From positions 1-41,189 of the forward strand of contig CAYMZA010000003.1 of the NCBI GenBank assembly GCA_964394835.1: a DNA stretch of 41,189 bases, read 5' to 3'. Shown in pieces: positions 1 through 8,210 of the stretch (position 1 is the stretch's first letter; every line of letters starts with the position of its first letter). The notes beneath the pieces are model-generated. The model made no database searches and was not told where the DNA came from. It was given only the letters and a program-made list of their open reading frames with translations. The DNA is from UM-FILTER-36-13 sp964394835. GTDB lineage: Bacteria; Patescibacteriota; Patescibacteriia; UBA1558; GWA2-36-10. Made by a program: the position numbers and the translations under genes.

Positions 1-30
1 GAGTTCTTGACATATTATTATTTTATTTAA

Positions 31-55
31 CAAAAGCAGAATGATAACATTCTGC
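31..55 (-). terminator. Intrinsic terminator of rpsL-rpsG
   Basis: Two perfect 8-bp arms (36-43 and 48-55) enclose a 4-nt loop and are followed on the minus strand by TTTTG. The hairpin lies just past the rpsG stop. fusA and tuf, which often follow rpsG, are therefore probably not in the same transcript. Confidence 0.75.
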
Positions 56-71
56 GTTTAACTTATATATT

Positions 72-536
72 TTAAGCAAAGTGAGCAAATGCTTTATTAG
101 CCTCTGCCATTCTTTGTACGTCTTCACGTTTTTTCATAGCCTCACCTTCACCTTTTGAAGCTAAAATTAATTCATCACCTAAACAAATATCCATAGCAGC
201 TCCTTTACGAGAACGGGCAGCTTCTAAAAGCCAACGATGAGCTAATCCTAATCTCCTATCACCCATTACTACTATTGGTACTTGATAGTTAGCCCCACCT
301 ATTCTTCTACCTTTAACTTCTAAATTAGGAGCTACATTTCTAATAGCTGAATCATATACTTCTAAAGGATCTTGTTTTGTTTTATTAGAAATATACTCAA
401 AAGCTTTATAAACAATATTCTGAGCTGTTGTTTTTTTACCTTTTTTAACTATTAAATTAATTAATCTAGCTAAATCAACCCTATCAAATTTAGGATCAGG
501 TGTAATTTTTCTTTTTGGTGCTTGTTTTCCTCTCAT
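72..536 (-). CDS. rpsG: 30S ribosomal protein S7
   Basis: S7 (uS7) nucleates assembly of the 30S head by binding the 3' domain of 16S rRNA and lies near the E site. The 154-aa product is of normal length. It has the basic N-terminus and the family blocks ending in a helix rich in Arg and Lys, including GGANYQVP and RWLLEAARSR. It starts 2 bp after the rpsL stop, in the classical rpsL-rpsG order, and is followed by an intrinsic terminator. The identification rests on clear full-length resemblance to the family. Confidence 0.97.
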   Translation of the reverse strand: MRGKQAPKRKITPDPKFDRVDLARLINLIVKKGKKTTAQNIVYKAFEYISNKTKQDPLEVYDSAIRNVAPNLEVKGRRIGGANYQVPIVVMGDRRLGLAHRWLLEAARSRKGAAMDICLGDELILASKGEGEAMKKREDVQRMAEANKAFAHFA

Positions 537-538
537 AT

Positions 539-958
539 TTATTTCTTTTCTTTTTTAGTTCCGTATTTTGATCTACCTTGTTTACGTCCTTCAACTCCTT
601 GAGTATCATACACTCCTCTTACTACATGATAACGTACACCAGCTAAATCTTTAACTCTTCCACCACGAATCAATACAATACTATGTTCTTGTAAATTATG
701 TCCTTCTCCTGGAATGTAAGCTGTAACTTCCATACCATTAGAAAGTCTCACCCTAGCAATTTTACGTAAAGCAGAGTTAGGTTTTTTAGGAGTAACTGTA
801 GTCACCTTTAAACATACTCCTCTTTTAAATGGAGCGCCTTTAGGTAATTCTTTTTTTACTCTTTTCTTACTATTCAAAACAGTATGCAAAGCTCTAGATG
901 CACTCTTTACCTTTGCAGTTTTTCTTGGTTTTTTTAACAATTGATTGATTGTTGGCAT
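539..958 (-). CDS. rpsL: 30S ribosomal protein S12
   Basis: S12 (uS12) sits at the decoding centre and influences accuracy and streptomycin response. The 139-aa protein carries the hallmark blocks TPKKPNSALRK and GGRVKDLAGVRYHVVRG, and has a basic C-terminal tail. The lysine of the TPKKPNS block that corresponds to the usual streptomycin-sensitive residue is present. It is the first gene of a two-gene transcript with rpsG. A good promoter lies upstream, partly overlapping the 3' end of the neighbouring M50 protease gene. Confidence 0.97.
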   Translation of the reverse strand: MPTINQLLKKPRKTAKVKSASRALHTVLNSKKRVKKELPKGAPFKRGVCLKVTTVTPKKPNSALRKIARVRLSNGMEVTAYIPGEGHNLQEHSIVLIRGGRVKDLAGVRYHVVRGVYDTQGVEGRKQGRSKYGTKKEKK

Positions 959-1011
959 ATTTGATTTAATTAATAAATAAATTAAAGCTTTATTACTTTA
1001 AAGTCTTCAAT

Positions 1012-1040
1012 AAAATAGCATAAAAAAGTATAGAAGTCAA
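1012..1040 (-). promoter_or_regulatory. Promoter of rpsL-rpsG
   Basis: On the minus strand, TTGACT (1040-1035) is separated by 17 nt from TATTTT (1017-1012), with a TG one base before the -10 element (extended -10). Transcription would start about 50 nt upstream of the rpsL ATG. This is a sequence match only. Confidence 0.65.
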
Positions 1041-1673
1041 CTATTGTATAAAGTAAAATATCTTATTTATGAAAAAAGTAAAAATACTACTAAATATATT
1101 TAAATTAGAGAAACGATCTAATATAAGTAAACCTATCAATATATACGGTCCATACATAGTTAAATTATTCTTTAAATTATCCATAGTAGAAGGTAATATA
1201 GAGAATAATACCTCAGAACCATCTAATGGTGGTATAGGGATTAAATTAAATACTCCTAATATAAGGTTAATAAGTATTAAATAAAAGAAGAAAAGATTTA
1301 ATAAATTCTCTTCCCCTAAATACGGAGATACCATCTTCCATATAAATATAAATAAAGCTACACTTAAAAAATTAGATAAAGGGCCTGCAAGAGAAACTAG
1401 AGTAGAACCAAAACGTTTTACTTTTAAATTATACGGATTAACAGGAACAGGTTTACCCCAACCAAATCCAGCCATTAATAACATTAAAGTACCAAATACA
1501 TCTAAATGAGCTAAGGGATTTAAAGTTAATCTACCACTTAACTTAGATGTATTATCGCCTAATATAGTAGCCATTAAAGAATGAGAAAACTCATGAATTG
1601 TTAAAGCAAATACTATAGCTAAAACAATTATTATAAACTGTTGTTGGTTTTCAAATAATAAACTTAAAAGCAT
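1041..1673 (-). CDS. M50-family (site-2 protease-like) membrane metalloprotease
   Basis: This is an intramembrane zinc metalloprotease of the M50/S2P rhomboid-unrelated class. Such enzymes cleave membrane-embedded substrates such as anti-sigma factors. The 210-aa protein is hydrophobic with about five or six membrane segments. The zinc site is visible as HEFSH (residues 27-31) in the first segment, with the distal aspartate in NLIPIPPLDGS (Asp151). No PDZ or CBS domain is present, so it belongs to the small Patescibacteria/YwhC-like group. No substrate can be inferred. It is divergent from rpmB and ends in TAG next to the rpsL promoter. Confidence 0.9.
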   Translation of the reverse strand: MLLSLLFENQQQFIIIVLAIVFALTIHEFSHSLMATILGDNTSKLSGRLTLNPLAHLDVFGTLMLLMAGFGWGKPVPVNPYNLKVKRFGSTLVSLAGPLSNFLSVALFIFIWKMVSPYLGEENLLNLFFFYLILINLILGVFNLIPIPPLDGSEVLFSILPSTMDNLKNNLTMYGPYILIGLLILDRFSNLNIFSSIFTFFINKIFYFIQ

Positions 1674-1695
1674 ATACTCTTTACAAAATTAATTA

Positions 1696-1711
1696 ATTAT
1701 GTTAACATAAT
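1696..1711. promoter_or_regulatory. 16-bp perfect palindrome between divergent genes
   Basis: ATTATGTTAACATAAT is self-complementary and sits in the 87-bp gap between the M50 protease and rpmB. The position would suit an operator for a dimeric regulator. In DNA this AT-rich, chance is a serious alternative. Confidence 0.3.
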
Positions 1712-1760
1712 GCAATGTTACGTTAATTATTATAGCTTAATTAAGTAAAAAAGCAACTAT

Positions 1761-1949
1761 ATGTCTAAAGTATGTGAAATATGTGATCGTAGAGCAATGA
1801 CCGGAAACAGTCGTAGTCACTCTAAGATTTCTAGCAAAAGAAAGATGAGTATTAATTTGCAAAGTAAAAAAATAGATGGCAAGAAAACTACAATTTGTAC
1901 TTCTTGTATTAAAACATTTAACAAGACTCAAAAACAAACAACTATATAA
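1761..1949 (+). CDS. rpmB: 50S ribosomal protein L28
   Basis: L28 (bL28) is a small protein of the large subunit. The 62-aa product starts with a CxxC pair (Cys5, Cys8) and has a second one (Cys46, Cys49), so it is the zinc-binding (C+) form. It also carries the family signature GNSRSHSKISSKRK (residues 15-28). It is a single-gene plus-strand unit, followed directly by a strong hairpin terminator and facing purA. Confidence 0.95.
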   Translation: MSKVCEICDRRAMTGNSRSHSKISSKRKMSINLQSKKIDGKKTTICTSCIKTFNKTQKQTTI

Positions 1950-1952
1950 ACT

Positions 1953-1982
1953 AAAAACACTGTTTAACAACAGTGTTTTTTT
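1953..1982. terminator. Bidirectional terminator between rpmB and purA
   Basis: Perfect 12-bp arms (1953-1964 and 1969-1980) surround a 4-nt loop. There is a T-run on the plus strand and, because the arm starts with five A, also on the minus strand. It lies between the converging rpmB and purA genes and can serve both. Confidence 0.85.
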
Positions 1983-1986
1983 ATTA

Positions 1987-3492
1987 CTAAATCTTAAATA
2001 TCGTTTGCTCCCTATCAGGACCTACAGAAACTATATCAACATTACCGTTGGTATATTTTTCTATATAATCAATAATATCTTTTACTTCTTTGGGCAAATC
2101 TTCATACATTGTAATATTAGATATATTTACTTCCCAACCCTTAAATTCTTTAAATACAGGTTCACATAAATACAGTATTTCAGAAAAACGAGGAAAGAAA
2201 TCTATAGTGTCACCTTTTTTAATTGTCTTACCCCCATAGAATATATCCTCTCCTATATATTTATATTCCACAACTAATTTAACTTTCTTTAACTTATCTA
2301 AAACATCTACTTTAGTTAAAGTAATGTTCTTACCATTGAATTGCATGGCATACTTTAATGCTACTAAATCTAACCAACCAGTTCTCCTAGTTCTACCTGT
2401 AGTAGCTCCATATTCCCCTCCTAATAGCCTAATACCTACACCCTGTTCAAAACTATCACCTTCTATTAATTCTTCTATCTTATCACTATACTTATCTTTT
2501 TCTTCTTCTTTAGTAACACCCTTACTACAATATTCTTCACTATTATCTCCTAGCTCAGAAGGAAAAGGACCGTTACCAACTCTTGTCATATAAAAAGCTT
2601 TAGTAATACCAAATACATGATCTACATTACTCATTAATATCCCAGAACCTTTAGCTAATCCAGATATAGTTGGGTCAGAAGAAGTCTGATATTTAGTAGT
2701 TCCATAGTCTATACTCAGTAAAGCACCTTGAGCACCTTCTAAAAGTATCTTTTTTTTATTAAACAAAGCTTTATTAACAAACTGTTCTAAGTCTATAACT
2801 GAAGGTTTTAATCTATCAGCATAATCTACTGTATATTTTTCTATAATACTATCTATATTTAATATATTCTTTTCATCAAAGAATATTCCATTTTCTAAAT
2901 GTTTATGACTTAAAACTTCTTTAGCTACATCTTTATCTAAAGAAGATAATATTCTTTTCTTATTATCTAAAAACTTTTCTAACTTTCCTTTAAATATATC
3001 TTTATTAAACATATCATTAACAAATAATGAATGCCTAGCATAGAAATCTGTATACAAAGGACCAATACCTCTTCCTGTAGTACCTATCTTAGCCTTTTTA
3101 TCACTTATCCTATCAATTAGAAGATGGTAAGGAAGCATTAAAGGAGCTTGATGACTAATCTTAAAATTATTAACTTCAATATTATTATCTTTTAAAACAT
3201 CTAATTCTTGTATTATAACCCTAGGATCAAAAGCTACTCCTCTACCAATTACATTAATCTTATTATCCTTATCATGTAATATACCAGAAGGAATTAAATG
3301 AAATATATACTCATTACCACTTACTACTATAGTATGTCCTGCATTAGCACCTCCCGTACCTCTTATAATAATATCTGCCCAAGAAGATAATAGGTCTACT
3401 AACTTACCTTTACCTGTATCACCCCACTGATTACAAACAACAGCTACACACTGTTTATCATCCATTAACTTTTTAAATAATTCTTTATTCAT
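1987..3492 (-). CDS. purA: Adenylosuccinate synthetase
   Basis: PurA joins IMP and aspartate using GTP, the first committed step from IMP to AMP. The P-loop-like N-terminus reads NQWGDTGKGK; the catalytic Asp25 is kept, but the following residue is Thr where most family members have Glu. The catalytic His is in GGANAGHT (about residue 53). Other matches are GTTGRGIGP, GATTGRTRRTGW and the GTP-base motif SVGPDREQT near the C-terminus. At 501 aa it is longer than the usual 420-460. The extra length is largely a charged insertion around residues 320-350, ahead of GGEYGATTGR. It may act in purine salvage, since no other purine gene is nearby. The terminator it shares with rpmB follows. Confidence 0.95.
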   Translation of the reverse strand: MNKELFKKLMDDKQCVAVVCNQWGDTGKGKLVDLLSSWADIIIRGTGGANAGHTIVVSGNEYIFHLIPSGILHDKDNKINVIGRGVAFDPRVIIQELDVLKDNNIEVNNFKISHQAPLMLPYHLLIDRISDKKAKIGTTGRGIGPLYTDFYARHSLFVNDMFNKDIFKGKLEKFLDNKKRILSSLDKDVAKEVLSHKHLENGIFFDEKNILNIDSIIEKYTVDYADRLKPSVIDLEQFVNKALFNKKKILLEGAQGALLSIDYGTTKYQTSSDPTISGLAKGSGILMSNVDHVFGITKAFYMTRVGNGPFPSELGDNSEEYCSKGVTKEEEKDKYSDKIEELIEGDSFEQGVGIRLLGGEYGATTGRTRRTGWLDLVALKYAMQFNGKNITLTKVDVLDKLKKVKLVVEYKYIGEDIFYGGKTIKKGDTIDFFPRFSEILYLCEPVFKEFKGWEVNISNITMYEDLPKEVKDIIDYIEKYTNGNVDIVSVGPDREQTIFKI

Positions 3493-3540
3493 ATTATTAT
3501 ATATTATACATATATTTTATATAAAAGTGGTAAAAAAAGC

Positions 3541-3588
3541 AAAACAAAAAGACGTTTCTATCGCTATTATACAAATAAAACGCCTTTT
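3541..3588 (-). terminator. Terminator downstream of the 6S-like RNA
   Basis: Eleven-base arms (3578-3588 and 3547-3557, one G-U pair) enclose a 20-nt loop. The U-rich tract TTTTTGTTTT follows on the minus strand. It lies between the 6S-like RNA and purA and would end the RNA transcript. Confidence 0.55.
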
Positions 3589-3635
3589 CGTAAGTCATCG
3601 ATTTGATGCATATTTTTTTCTGTTAGACGACTTAA

Positions 3636-3776
3636 AGAGTTCTAAACTTTAAATAATTCTTAATTCCTGCTAAACAGGTGGGTGTCCTCACATTAAAACC
3701 ACGATTCTAATAAATATTGAACTCCCTTTACATTAAGGTTGTAGAATTATATTTTTATCTAAAGTACTGAACTCTA
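3636..3776 (-). ncRNA. ssrS: Probable 6S RNA
   Basis: The 333-bp gap between ndk and purA holds a transcript-like segment that can fold into one long interrupted rod. The ends pair (AGAGUUC 3775-3769 with GAACUCU 3642-3636, then CUUUA/UAAAG and AUAAUUCU/AGAAUUAU). A large central bubble follows, with a small hairpin (ACCUG..CAGG) on its 3' side, and then an apical stem that includes GGG/CCC and AUAUU/AAUGU. The 3' bubble segment GACACCCACCUG resembles the conserved CACCCACCU region of bacterial 6S RNA. 6S RNA mimics an open promoter and sequesters housekeeping RNA polymerase. The RNA is preceded by a consensus-spaced promoter and followed by a terminator. The identification comes from manual folding and motif memory; no covariance search was run. 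Confidence 0.6.
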
Positions 3777-3781
3777 CTATT

Positions 3782-3810
3782 AGTTTATCATTTATATATA
3801 ATTCAAGCAA
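3782..3810 (-). promoter_or_regulatory. Promoter of the 6S-like RNA
   Basis: On the minus strand, TTGCTT (3810-3805) is followed after 17 nt by TAAACT (3787-3782), with TG one base upstream of the -10 (extended -10). The predicted start falls at about 3776, exactly at the beginning of the rod-like RNA. Confidence 0.6.
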
Positions 3811-3825
3811 ATGTGTATAACTATA

Positions 3826-4404
3826 TTAGTCTATAAATCTTTTGTAATCAAATACTACTTTCCTATTACCAAACCAATGCTTAATTTCATGTTCTGCTTC
3901 TTCTACTGTTTCAGATGCATGAATTAAATTCATAACAGCTCTTTTTTCTGTATTAGCTACTGCTGGAGAATCAGCAGAAAAATCTCCTCTAATTGTACCC
4001 ATATCTGCTAAGTATGGTAATGTAGCACCACAAATCTTACGAACCATATCTACAGCATGAATACCTTCTACTACCATACGAACTAATGGAGCTGAAGTCA
4101 TATATTCTACTAACCAAGCTCTTACTAACTTACCTATTTCTAAATCATCTTCTACTCCCAATTCATCTTTAGCTTTTAAGCCATATTTTTCATATGTAGA
4201 TAATGTTTTTTGACCCAATCTTCTAATCCATTTTTCATCTTTAGGATAATGATTATCAATATCATCATGTGTTGCTTGAAACATTTCTAAGGCAACAACT
4301 TTTAAATCTCTTTGCTCAAAACGCTTAATAATATCCCCTATTAAACCCTTTTTAACACCATCAGGTTTAATCATTGCAAATGTTCTTTCATTCTTAAAAC
4401 TCAT
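3826..4404 (-). CDS. ndk: Nucleoside diphosphate kinase (long form)
   Basis: NDK moves the gamma phosphate between nucleoside di- and triphosphates through a phosphohistidine. The active-site histidine is His162 in NLIHASET. The N-terminal ERTFAMIKPDGVKKG and the GDFS block are typical. At 192 aa it is longer than the usual 135-150 aa. The extra segment, around residues 45-95 (GQKTLSTYEKYGLKAKDELG and after), resembles long forms seen in candidate-phyla bacteria. It starts 5 bp after the response-regulator stop and is probably cotranscribed with it. Confidence 0.95.
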   Translation of the reverse strand: MSFKNERTFAMIKPDGVKKGLIGDIIKRFEQRDLKVVALEMFQATHDDIDNHYPKDEKWIRRLGQKTLSTYEKYGLKAKDELGVEDDLEIGKLVRAWLVEYMTSAPLVRMVVEGIHAVDMVRKICGATLPYLADMGTIRGDFSADSPAVANTEKRAVMNLIHASETVEEAEHEIKHWFGNRKVVFDYKRFID

Positions 4405-4409
4405 AATAT

Positions 4410-4787
4410 TTATATTAATTCTTTTTTAACTCTTTCTACTACTTCTGCTGGAGTAGTATTTGCTTTAACTAAATAACCTATAGCTCCATCTTGTTTACCT
4501 TTTTCAATGTCTTCTTCTTGACCCAAATTAGTTAATAGTATTACAGGTATACCCTTTGTCTTATCATTAGCTTTTAAAGCTTTCAAAACAGCAAAACCAT
4601 CCATCTTAGGCATTATGATATCAAGAAGTATAAAATCAGGATTTACTTCTTCACTTAATTTTAACCCTTCTGCACCATCTAGAGCCTTAACAATATCAAA
4701 ACCTTCATTTTGAAACTTAGTCTCATACATATTAGCTAACATTTCTTCATCTTCAATTAGAAGAATTTTCTTTTTTTTATTTGCCAT
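4410..4787 (-). CDS. Single-domain CheY-like response regulator
   Basis: This is a receiver domain only (125 aa). It has the acidic pair Glu12-Asp13, the phosphoacceptor Asp56 in FILLDIIMPKMDG, the switch Thr in LLTN, and the invariant Lys in GYLVKA. There is no output domain and no histidine kinase nearby, so the partner is unknown. It may act by protein-protein contact. Its own consensus-spaced promoter overlaps the end of the upstream metallo-beta-lactamase gene, and ndk follows 5 bp downstream. Confidence 0.93.
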   Translation of the reverse strand: MANKKKKILLIEDEEMLANMYETKFQNEGFDIVKALDGAEGLKLSEEVNPDFILLDIIMPKMDGFAVLKALKANDKTKGIPVILLTNLGQEEDIEKGKQDGAIGYLVKANTTPAEVVERVKKELI

Positions 4788-4810
4788 AATATTATATTAA
4801 TAATATATAC

Positions 4811-4839
4811 ATTATACTTTACTTTTAGTTAAAAATCAA
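4811..4839 (-). promoter_or_regulatory. Promoter of response regulator-ndk
   Basis: TTGATT (4839-4834), a 17-nt spacer and TATAAT (4816-4811) on the minus strand. The -35 lies inside the last codons of the MBL gene. This suggests the response regulator and ndk can be expressed separately from comEC. Confidence 0.65.
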
Positions 4840-5638
4840 CCCAATACTCATTACCATCACTAGTTAAGGTTATGGTATTATTGAATTGAGTATTATATAT
4901 TTCACAACCTATACCTTCTAATCTTTCTACAGCTTCTTTATGAGGATGACCAAAACTATTATCTCTGCCAGACTGTATAATACAAACTTTAGGTTGTATA
5001 GCTTCAAGAAACTCCTTAGAAGAAGACCATCGACTACCATGATGCCCTACTTTAAGTATTTCTGATCCTAAATCTTTGTTTAGAATAGTTTTTTCTTGCA
5101 CAGAAGTTAAATCACCAGTAAACAGTATCTTTGTGTTATAGTATTTAAACTTTAATACTATAGAATTATCATTATAGTCTTCATGAATACAATCAGCTAA
5201 AATAATATCAAAGTATACACCCTCAGATATTTGAAACCTATCACCTTGATTAACTACAGTTACTGTATAGTTATATTCTTTTAACTTATTCATAAATACA
5301 TGGTAAAGAAAATCATCTGGCCGATGATCAGTAACCAATACTTCCCCTATTTCATACTTATTAATTAATTCAATAAATCCTACAAAATGATCTGCATGAT
5401 AATGAGATATAACTAAATAATCTATTTTTCTTTCATGCCAAGGTAATCCTTCACCTAATTCATGTAATAGTAGATTATTAGGACCTCCATCTATTAATAT
5501 ATTCAAATCATTAACAGATACCAATATACTATCTCCTTGACCTATGTCTAAGAAACTAACTTTAAGATTATTTTCCTCTTTTAAAGAAAAAAGAAGGAAT
5601 GATAATGTTAATAATATAATTATTATATATTTATTCAT
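4829..5638 (-). CDS. ComEC-type metallo-beta-lactamase hydrolase
   Basis: This is the MBL-fold part of a split ComEC. The 269-aa protein has an N-terminal hydrophobic segment (residues 4-18), then the hallmark LDIGQGDSILV and LIDGG, the metal motif HYHADH (79-84), a TGDLTS aspartate block, GHHGS and FGHPH. In Gram-positive ComEC this domain is joined to the channel and is proposed to degrade the non-transforming DNA strand. The membrane segment would place it outside the cell. It overlaps the end of the channel gene by 8 bp, so the two are translationally linked. Confidence 0.9.
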   Translation of the reverse strand: MNKYIIIILLTLSFLLFSLKEENNLKVSFLDIGQGDSILVSVNDLNILIDGGPNNLLLHELGEGLPWHERKIDYLVISHYHADHFVGFIELINKYEIGEVLVTDHRPDDFLYHVFMNKLKEYNYTVTVVNQGDRFQISEGVYFDIILADCIHEDYNDNSIVLKFKYYNTKILFTGDLTSVQEKTILNKDLGSEILKVGHHGSRWSSSKEFLEAIQPKVCIIQSGRDNSFGHPHKEAVERLEGIGCEIYNTQFNNTITLTSDGNEYWVDF

Positions 5639-7076
5639 AGTTATATGGTTTAAGAATAATTGTTAAAAGAATCATTATTACAAAACTAGAAAAAAGATAA
5701 AAAGAATTAAAATTATTTAACTCAAGAAAAGAAAAAGGAATAGATATGAAAAACTTAGATATTACAACCATAGCTTTTAATAGTATAAACAAAGGCCATG
5801 ATATAATACTCAAAGAAGAAAAAGATAAAAGAAAACTTAAAACTATAACTAAAGGTAGTATGGGTAGTATAATTATATTACTAAGAGGAGAAACTAAAGA
5901 TAAAATATTAAAATGATAAACTATTAAAGGCCAAGTAAAAACTTGAGCAGATAAAGTTACAGATACTACTTCTCGTATATGAAATATTTTTGGTACAAAT
6001 ATTAAGATGGTATTAAAAAACTTAATGTATAATAGCAATCCCAAAACAGCCAAGAATGATAATTGAAAACCAATATCATATAGTAGTAGATATGGATTAA
6101 AAAAAATAAAAAGATCTGCTAAAAAAATTAAAGTAAATAAAGAAACTGCTTTTCTTTTTAAAAATGATCCTAAAAGAAATAATACAACCATAGAACTAGC
6201 TCTTAAAGCAGAACTAGGAAAATTTAATAATACAAGGTAAGCAAAAAGTAAAAAAAGAAGAAGGTAAAATATAAACTTTCTACTTAAACCTAAGAAAATA
6301 AAAATAGCTTGTAAAAGAAAAACTATAATAGCTATATGCATTCCAGATATCGCTATAACGTGGCTTAAACCTACTCTAGCGAATATATCGCGTAAGTTAG
6401 TACTAATCTCTCTTCTACTAGCAAAAACTATGGCCTTAGATAGACTAGAAGCAGGCTCTACTAAATTATTATTGAGATTAGATAATAGTTTTTGTTTACT
6501 TTGAAGAAAATAGTTTTTAATACTATTATCTTGAGATATAATTTTAATCCTAGGTCTAAAACAAGATCCAAATATTCTATCTTTAGCTAAATATTTATCA
6601 TAATGAAATATCTTACCTTTTTCATCTACTATAATCTCTGGTTTATACACCTTACAACTAATTTCTAACACATTAGTATAGCTATACTCTGGATATAACG
6701 ATGTGTATACAAGAAGTTTACCAGAAAAACTATTCAAATCTTTTGGTTTGACTTTAATCTGCCAACCATTATTTTTCTTATCCAAAAATTCAATACTAGC
6801 TGTAAAAGTATAGTAACCATCATAAACAAAAGTATTATTAACTTCTATACTAGTAAAATAATAAAAACGAAGACAAGATAATATAATTATTGTAAGGAAT
6901 ATAAAGTAACGAGAATAACTTAAACTTATAACACTTAAAAAAAGAAAGATAAAAAGATAAAATAAATACTCTTTAACAAGAGTATGAAAATAATCTAAAG
7001 ATAGAAAAGAAAGTAAATAAAAATTACTTAATAAAAATATAATACTTAAAATAATGAAAAATCTACTTTTCTTCAT
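5631..7076 (-). CDS. comEC: ComEC/Rec2 competence channel protein
   Basis: The 481-aa protein is an integral membrane protein with about ten hydrophobic segments. Two form an N-terminal pair (residues 6-62). A soluble DUF4131-like part (about 85-190) follows, and then the competence domain from about residue 215. The competence domain opens with the characteristic FARVGLSHVIAISGMHIAI and ends with LVSPLSNIIILPILPLVIVL. ComEC imports single-stranded DNA across the membrane during natural transformation. The C-terminal hydrolase is a separate gene overlapping by 8 bp. No comEA or pilus gene is in the window. Confidence 0.93.
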   Translation of the reverse strand: MKKSRFFIILSIIFLLSNFYLLSFLSLDYFHTLVKEYLFYLFIFLFLSVISLSYSRYFIFLTIIILSCLRFYYFTSIEVNNTFVYDGYYTFTASIEFLDKKNNGWQIKVKPKDLNSFSGKLLVYTSLYPEYSYTNVLEISCKVYKPEIIVDEKGKIFHYDKYLAKDRIFGSCFRPRIKIISQDNSIKNYFLQSKQKLLSNLNNNLVEPASSLSKAIVFASRREISTNLRDIFARVGLSHVIAISGMHIAIIVFLLQAIFIFLGLSRKFIFYLLLFLLFAYLVLLNFPSSALRASSMVVLFLLGSFLKRKAVSLFTLIFLADLFIFFNPYLLLYDIGFQLSFLAVLGLLLYIKFFNTILIFVPKIFHIREVVSVTLSAQVFTWPLIVYHFNILSLVSPLSNIIILPILPLVIVLSFLLSFSSLSIISWPLFILLKAMVVISKFFISIPFSFLELNNFNSFYLFSSFVIMILLTIILKPYNYE

Positions 7077-7123
7077 CGCTTTTCTTTAAACTAAGTATAT
7101 CTAAACTAAAATATGTATTTTAG

Positions 7124-7153
7124 TCAAACAAAGTACTACCATAAAAGGTAGTA
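7124..7153 (-). terminator. Hairpin after the Na+/Ca2+ exchanger
   Basis: Perfect 7-bp arms TACTACC/GGTAGTA (7134-7140 and 7147-7153) enclose a 6-nt loop. On the minus strand CTTTGTTTG follows, a weak U-tract. It probably separates the exchanger from comEC. Confidence 0.5.
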
Positions 7154-7172
7154 TCTAAATTATTGCTTTTAT

Positions 7173-8183
7173 TTAAAATATATTAAATAATTTTCCAACG
7201 AATACAAAATAAATTAAAATAAACATACATGCTTCCATTTTTGTTACTTTCTTGTCTATAAACACAAGCCACATCAAGAAGAAAGATCCTACTAAGAAAG
7301 AAGATAAAATAATAAATAAATCATGACTAATTGTCAAAGGTGTAAATAAACTAACAGCTCCAAAAATTACAAAAATATCAAATATATTGGAACCAATAAT
7401 ATCACCAATAACCATATCAAAATTACCCCGTCTAGCAGCTGAGGTTGCTACAAATATTTCTGGTAATGATGTACCTAAAGCTACTAATGTAGCTGCTATT
7501 ACAGAAGTACCAAAACCTAACATATTAGCAATATTAATAACAGCATCTACTACAAAATTTGATGACACAGCTACCATTATTAAACTTAAAAATAGGAAAA
7601 AAATAATTTTAACAATTGGTTTCTTCAATTTTCCTTTAATACCTTCTTTTTTCTCTATTTCTTCAACATCACTTTTAATTTCTTTTTTTAATTGTTTTTC
7701 ATAGTCTTCTTTTGTCGATTTCTTATTTATCTTTTTAATGCGATAAGCATAAATCACATAAATAATATATCCTAATAAGAATAAAACACCTTCTATAGCA
7801 TTAAACTTACCATCAGATAAGGAAAAAACAACTAATAATATAGCTGCTGCAAAAAACGGCATATCATTAGAAACTATATCCCAATCAAAAATAGCCTTTT
7901 TCTTAGAAAGAATAACCGCTATACCTAAACCAAGCAAAATATTAACTATTACTGTACCAAGTACATTACCGCTTAAAAACTCTGCTTCTCCGCTACTAAC
8001 ACCAACTACAGAAGTAGCAAGCTCTGGTAATGATGTACCTATAGCTACTATTAAAACGCCTACAACAAAATTAGGTAATTTTAATATTTTACCTAATGCT
8101 TCTGCATAATCTGTAAAATAATCAGCAGATTTTATAAGAGCCCACAAAGAGGCTGTAAAAACAATAAACCAGATAACAAGCAT
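7173..8183 (-). CDS. CaCA-family Na+/Ca2+ antiporter (YrbG-like)
   Basis: This cation/calcium exchanger has two inverted half-repeats. The first alpha repeat (GTSLPELATSV, about residue 50) is followed by GNVLGTVIVNILLG. The second (ALGTSLPEIFVATSAARRG) is followed by GDIIGSNIFDIF. A charged cytoplasmic loop with KSTKEDYEKQLKKEI separates the halves, and about ten membrane segments are expected. The key Glu of each GTSLPE motif is present. The 336-aa length is normal. Such proteins expel Ca2+ using a Na+ gradient. Calcium handling may matter here because the downstream surface proteins carry calcium-type repeats, although that link is only a suggestion. Confidence 0.93.
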   Translation of the reverse strand: MLVIWFIVFTASLWALIKSADYFTDYAEALGKILKLPNFVVGVLIVAIGTSLPELATSVVGVSSGEAEFLSGNVLGTVIVNILLGLGIAVILSKKKAIFDWDIVSNDMPFFAAAILLVVFSLSDGKFNAIEGVLFLLGYIIYVIYAYRIKKINKKSTKEDYEKQLKKEIKSDVEEIEKKEGIKGKLKKPIVKIIFFLFLSLIMVAVSSNFVVDAVINIANMLGFGTSVIAATLVALGTSLPEIFVATSAARRGNFDMVIGDIIGSNIFDIFVIFGAVSLFTPLTISHDLFIILSSFLVGSFFLMWLVFIDKKVTKMEACMFILIYFVFVGKLFNIF

Positions 8184-8210
8184 AAAAAAATATTTAATTA
8201 TTTATATATT

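Noticed and set aside
7..12. TTGACA on the plus strand as a promoter
   Set aside because: No acceptable -10 lies 16-19 nt downstream and no plus-strand gene follows.
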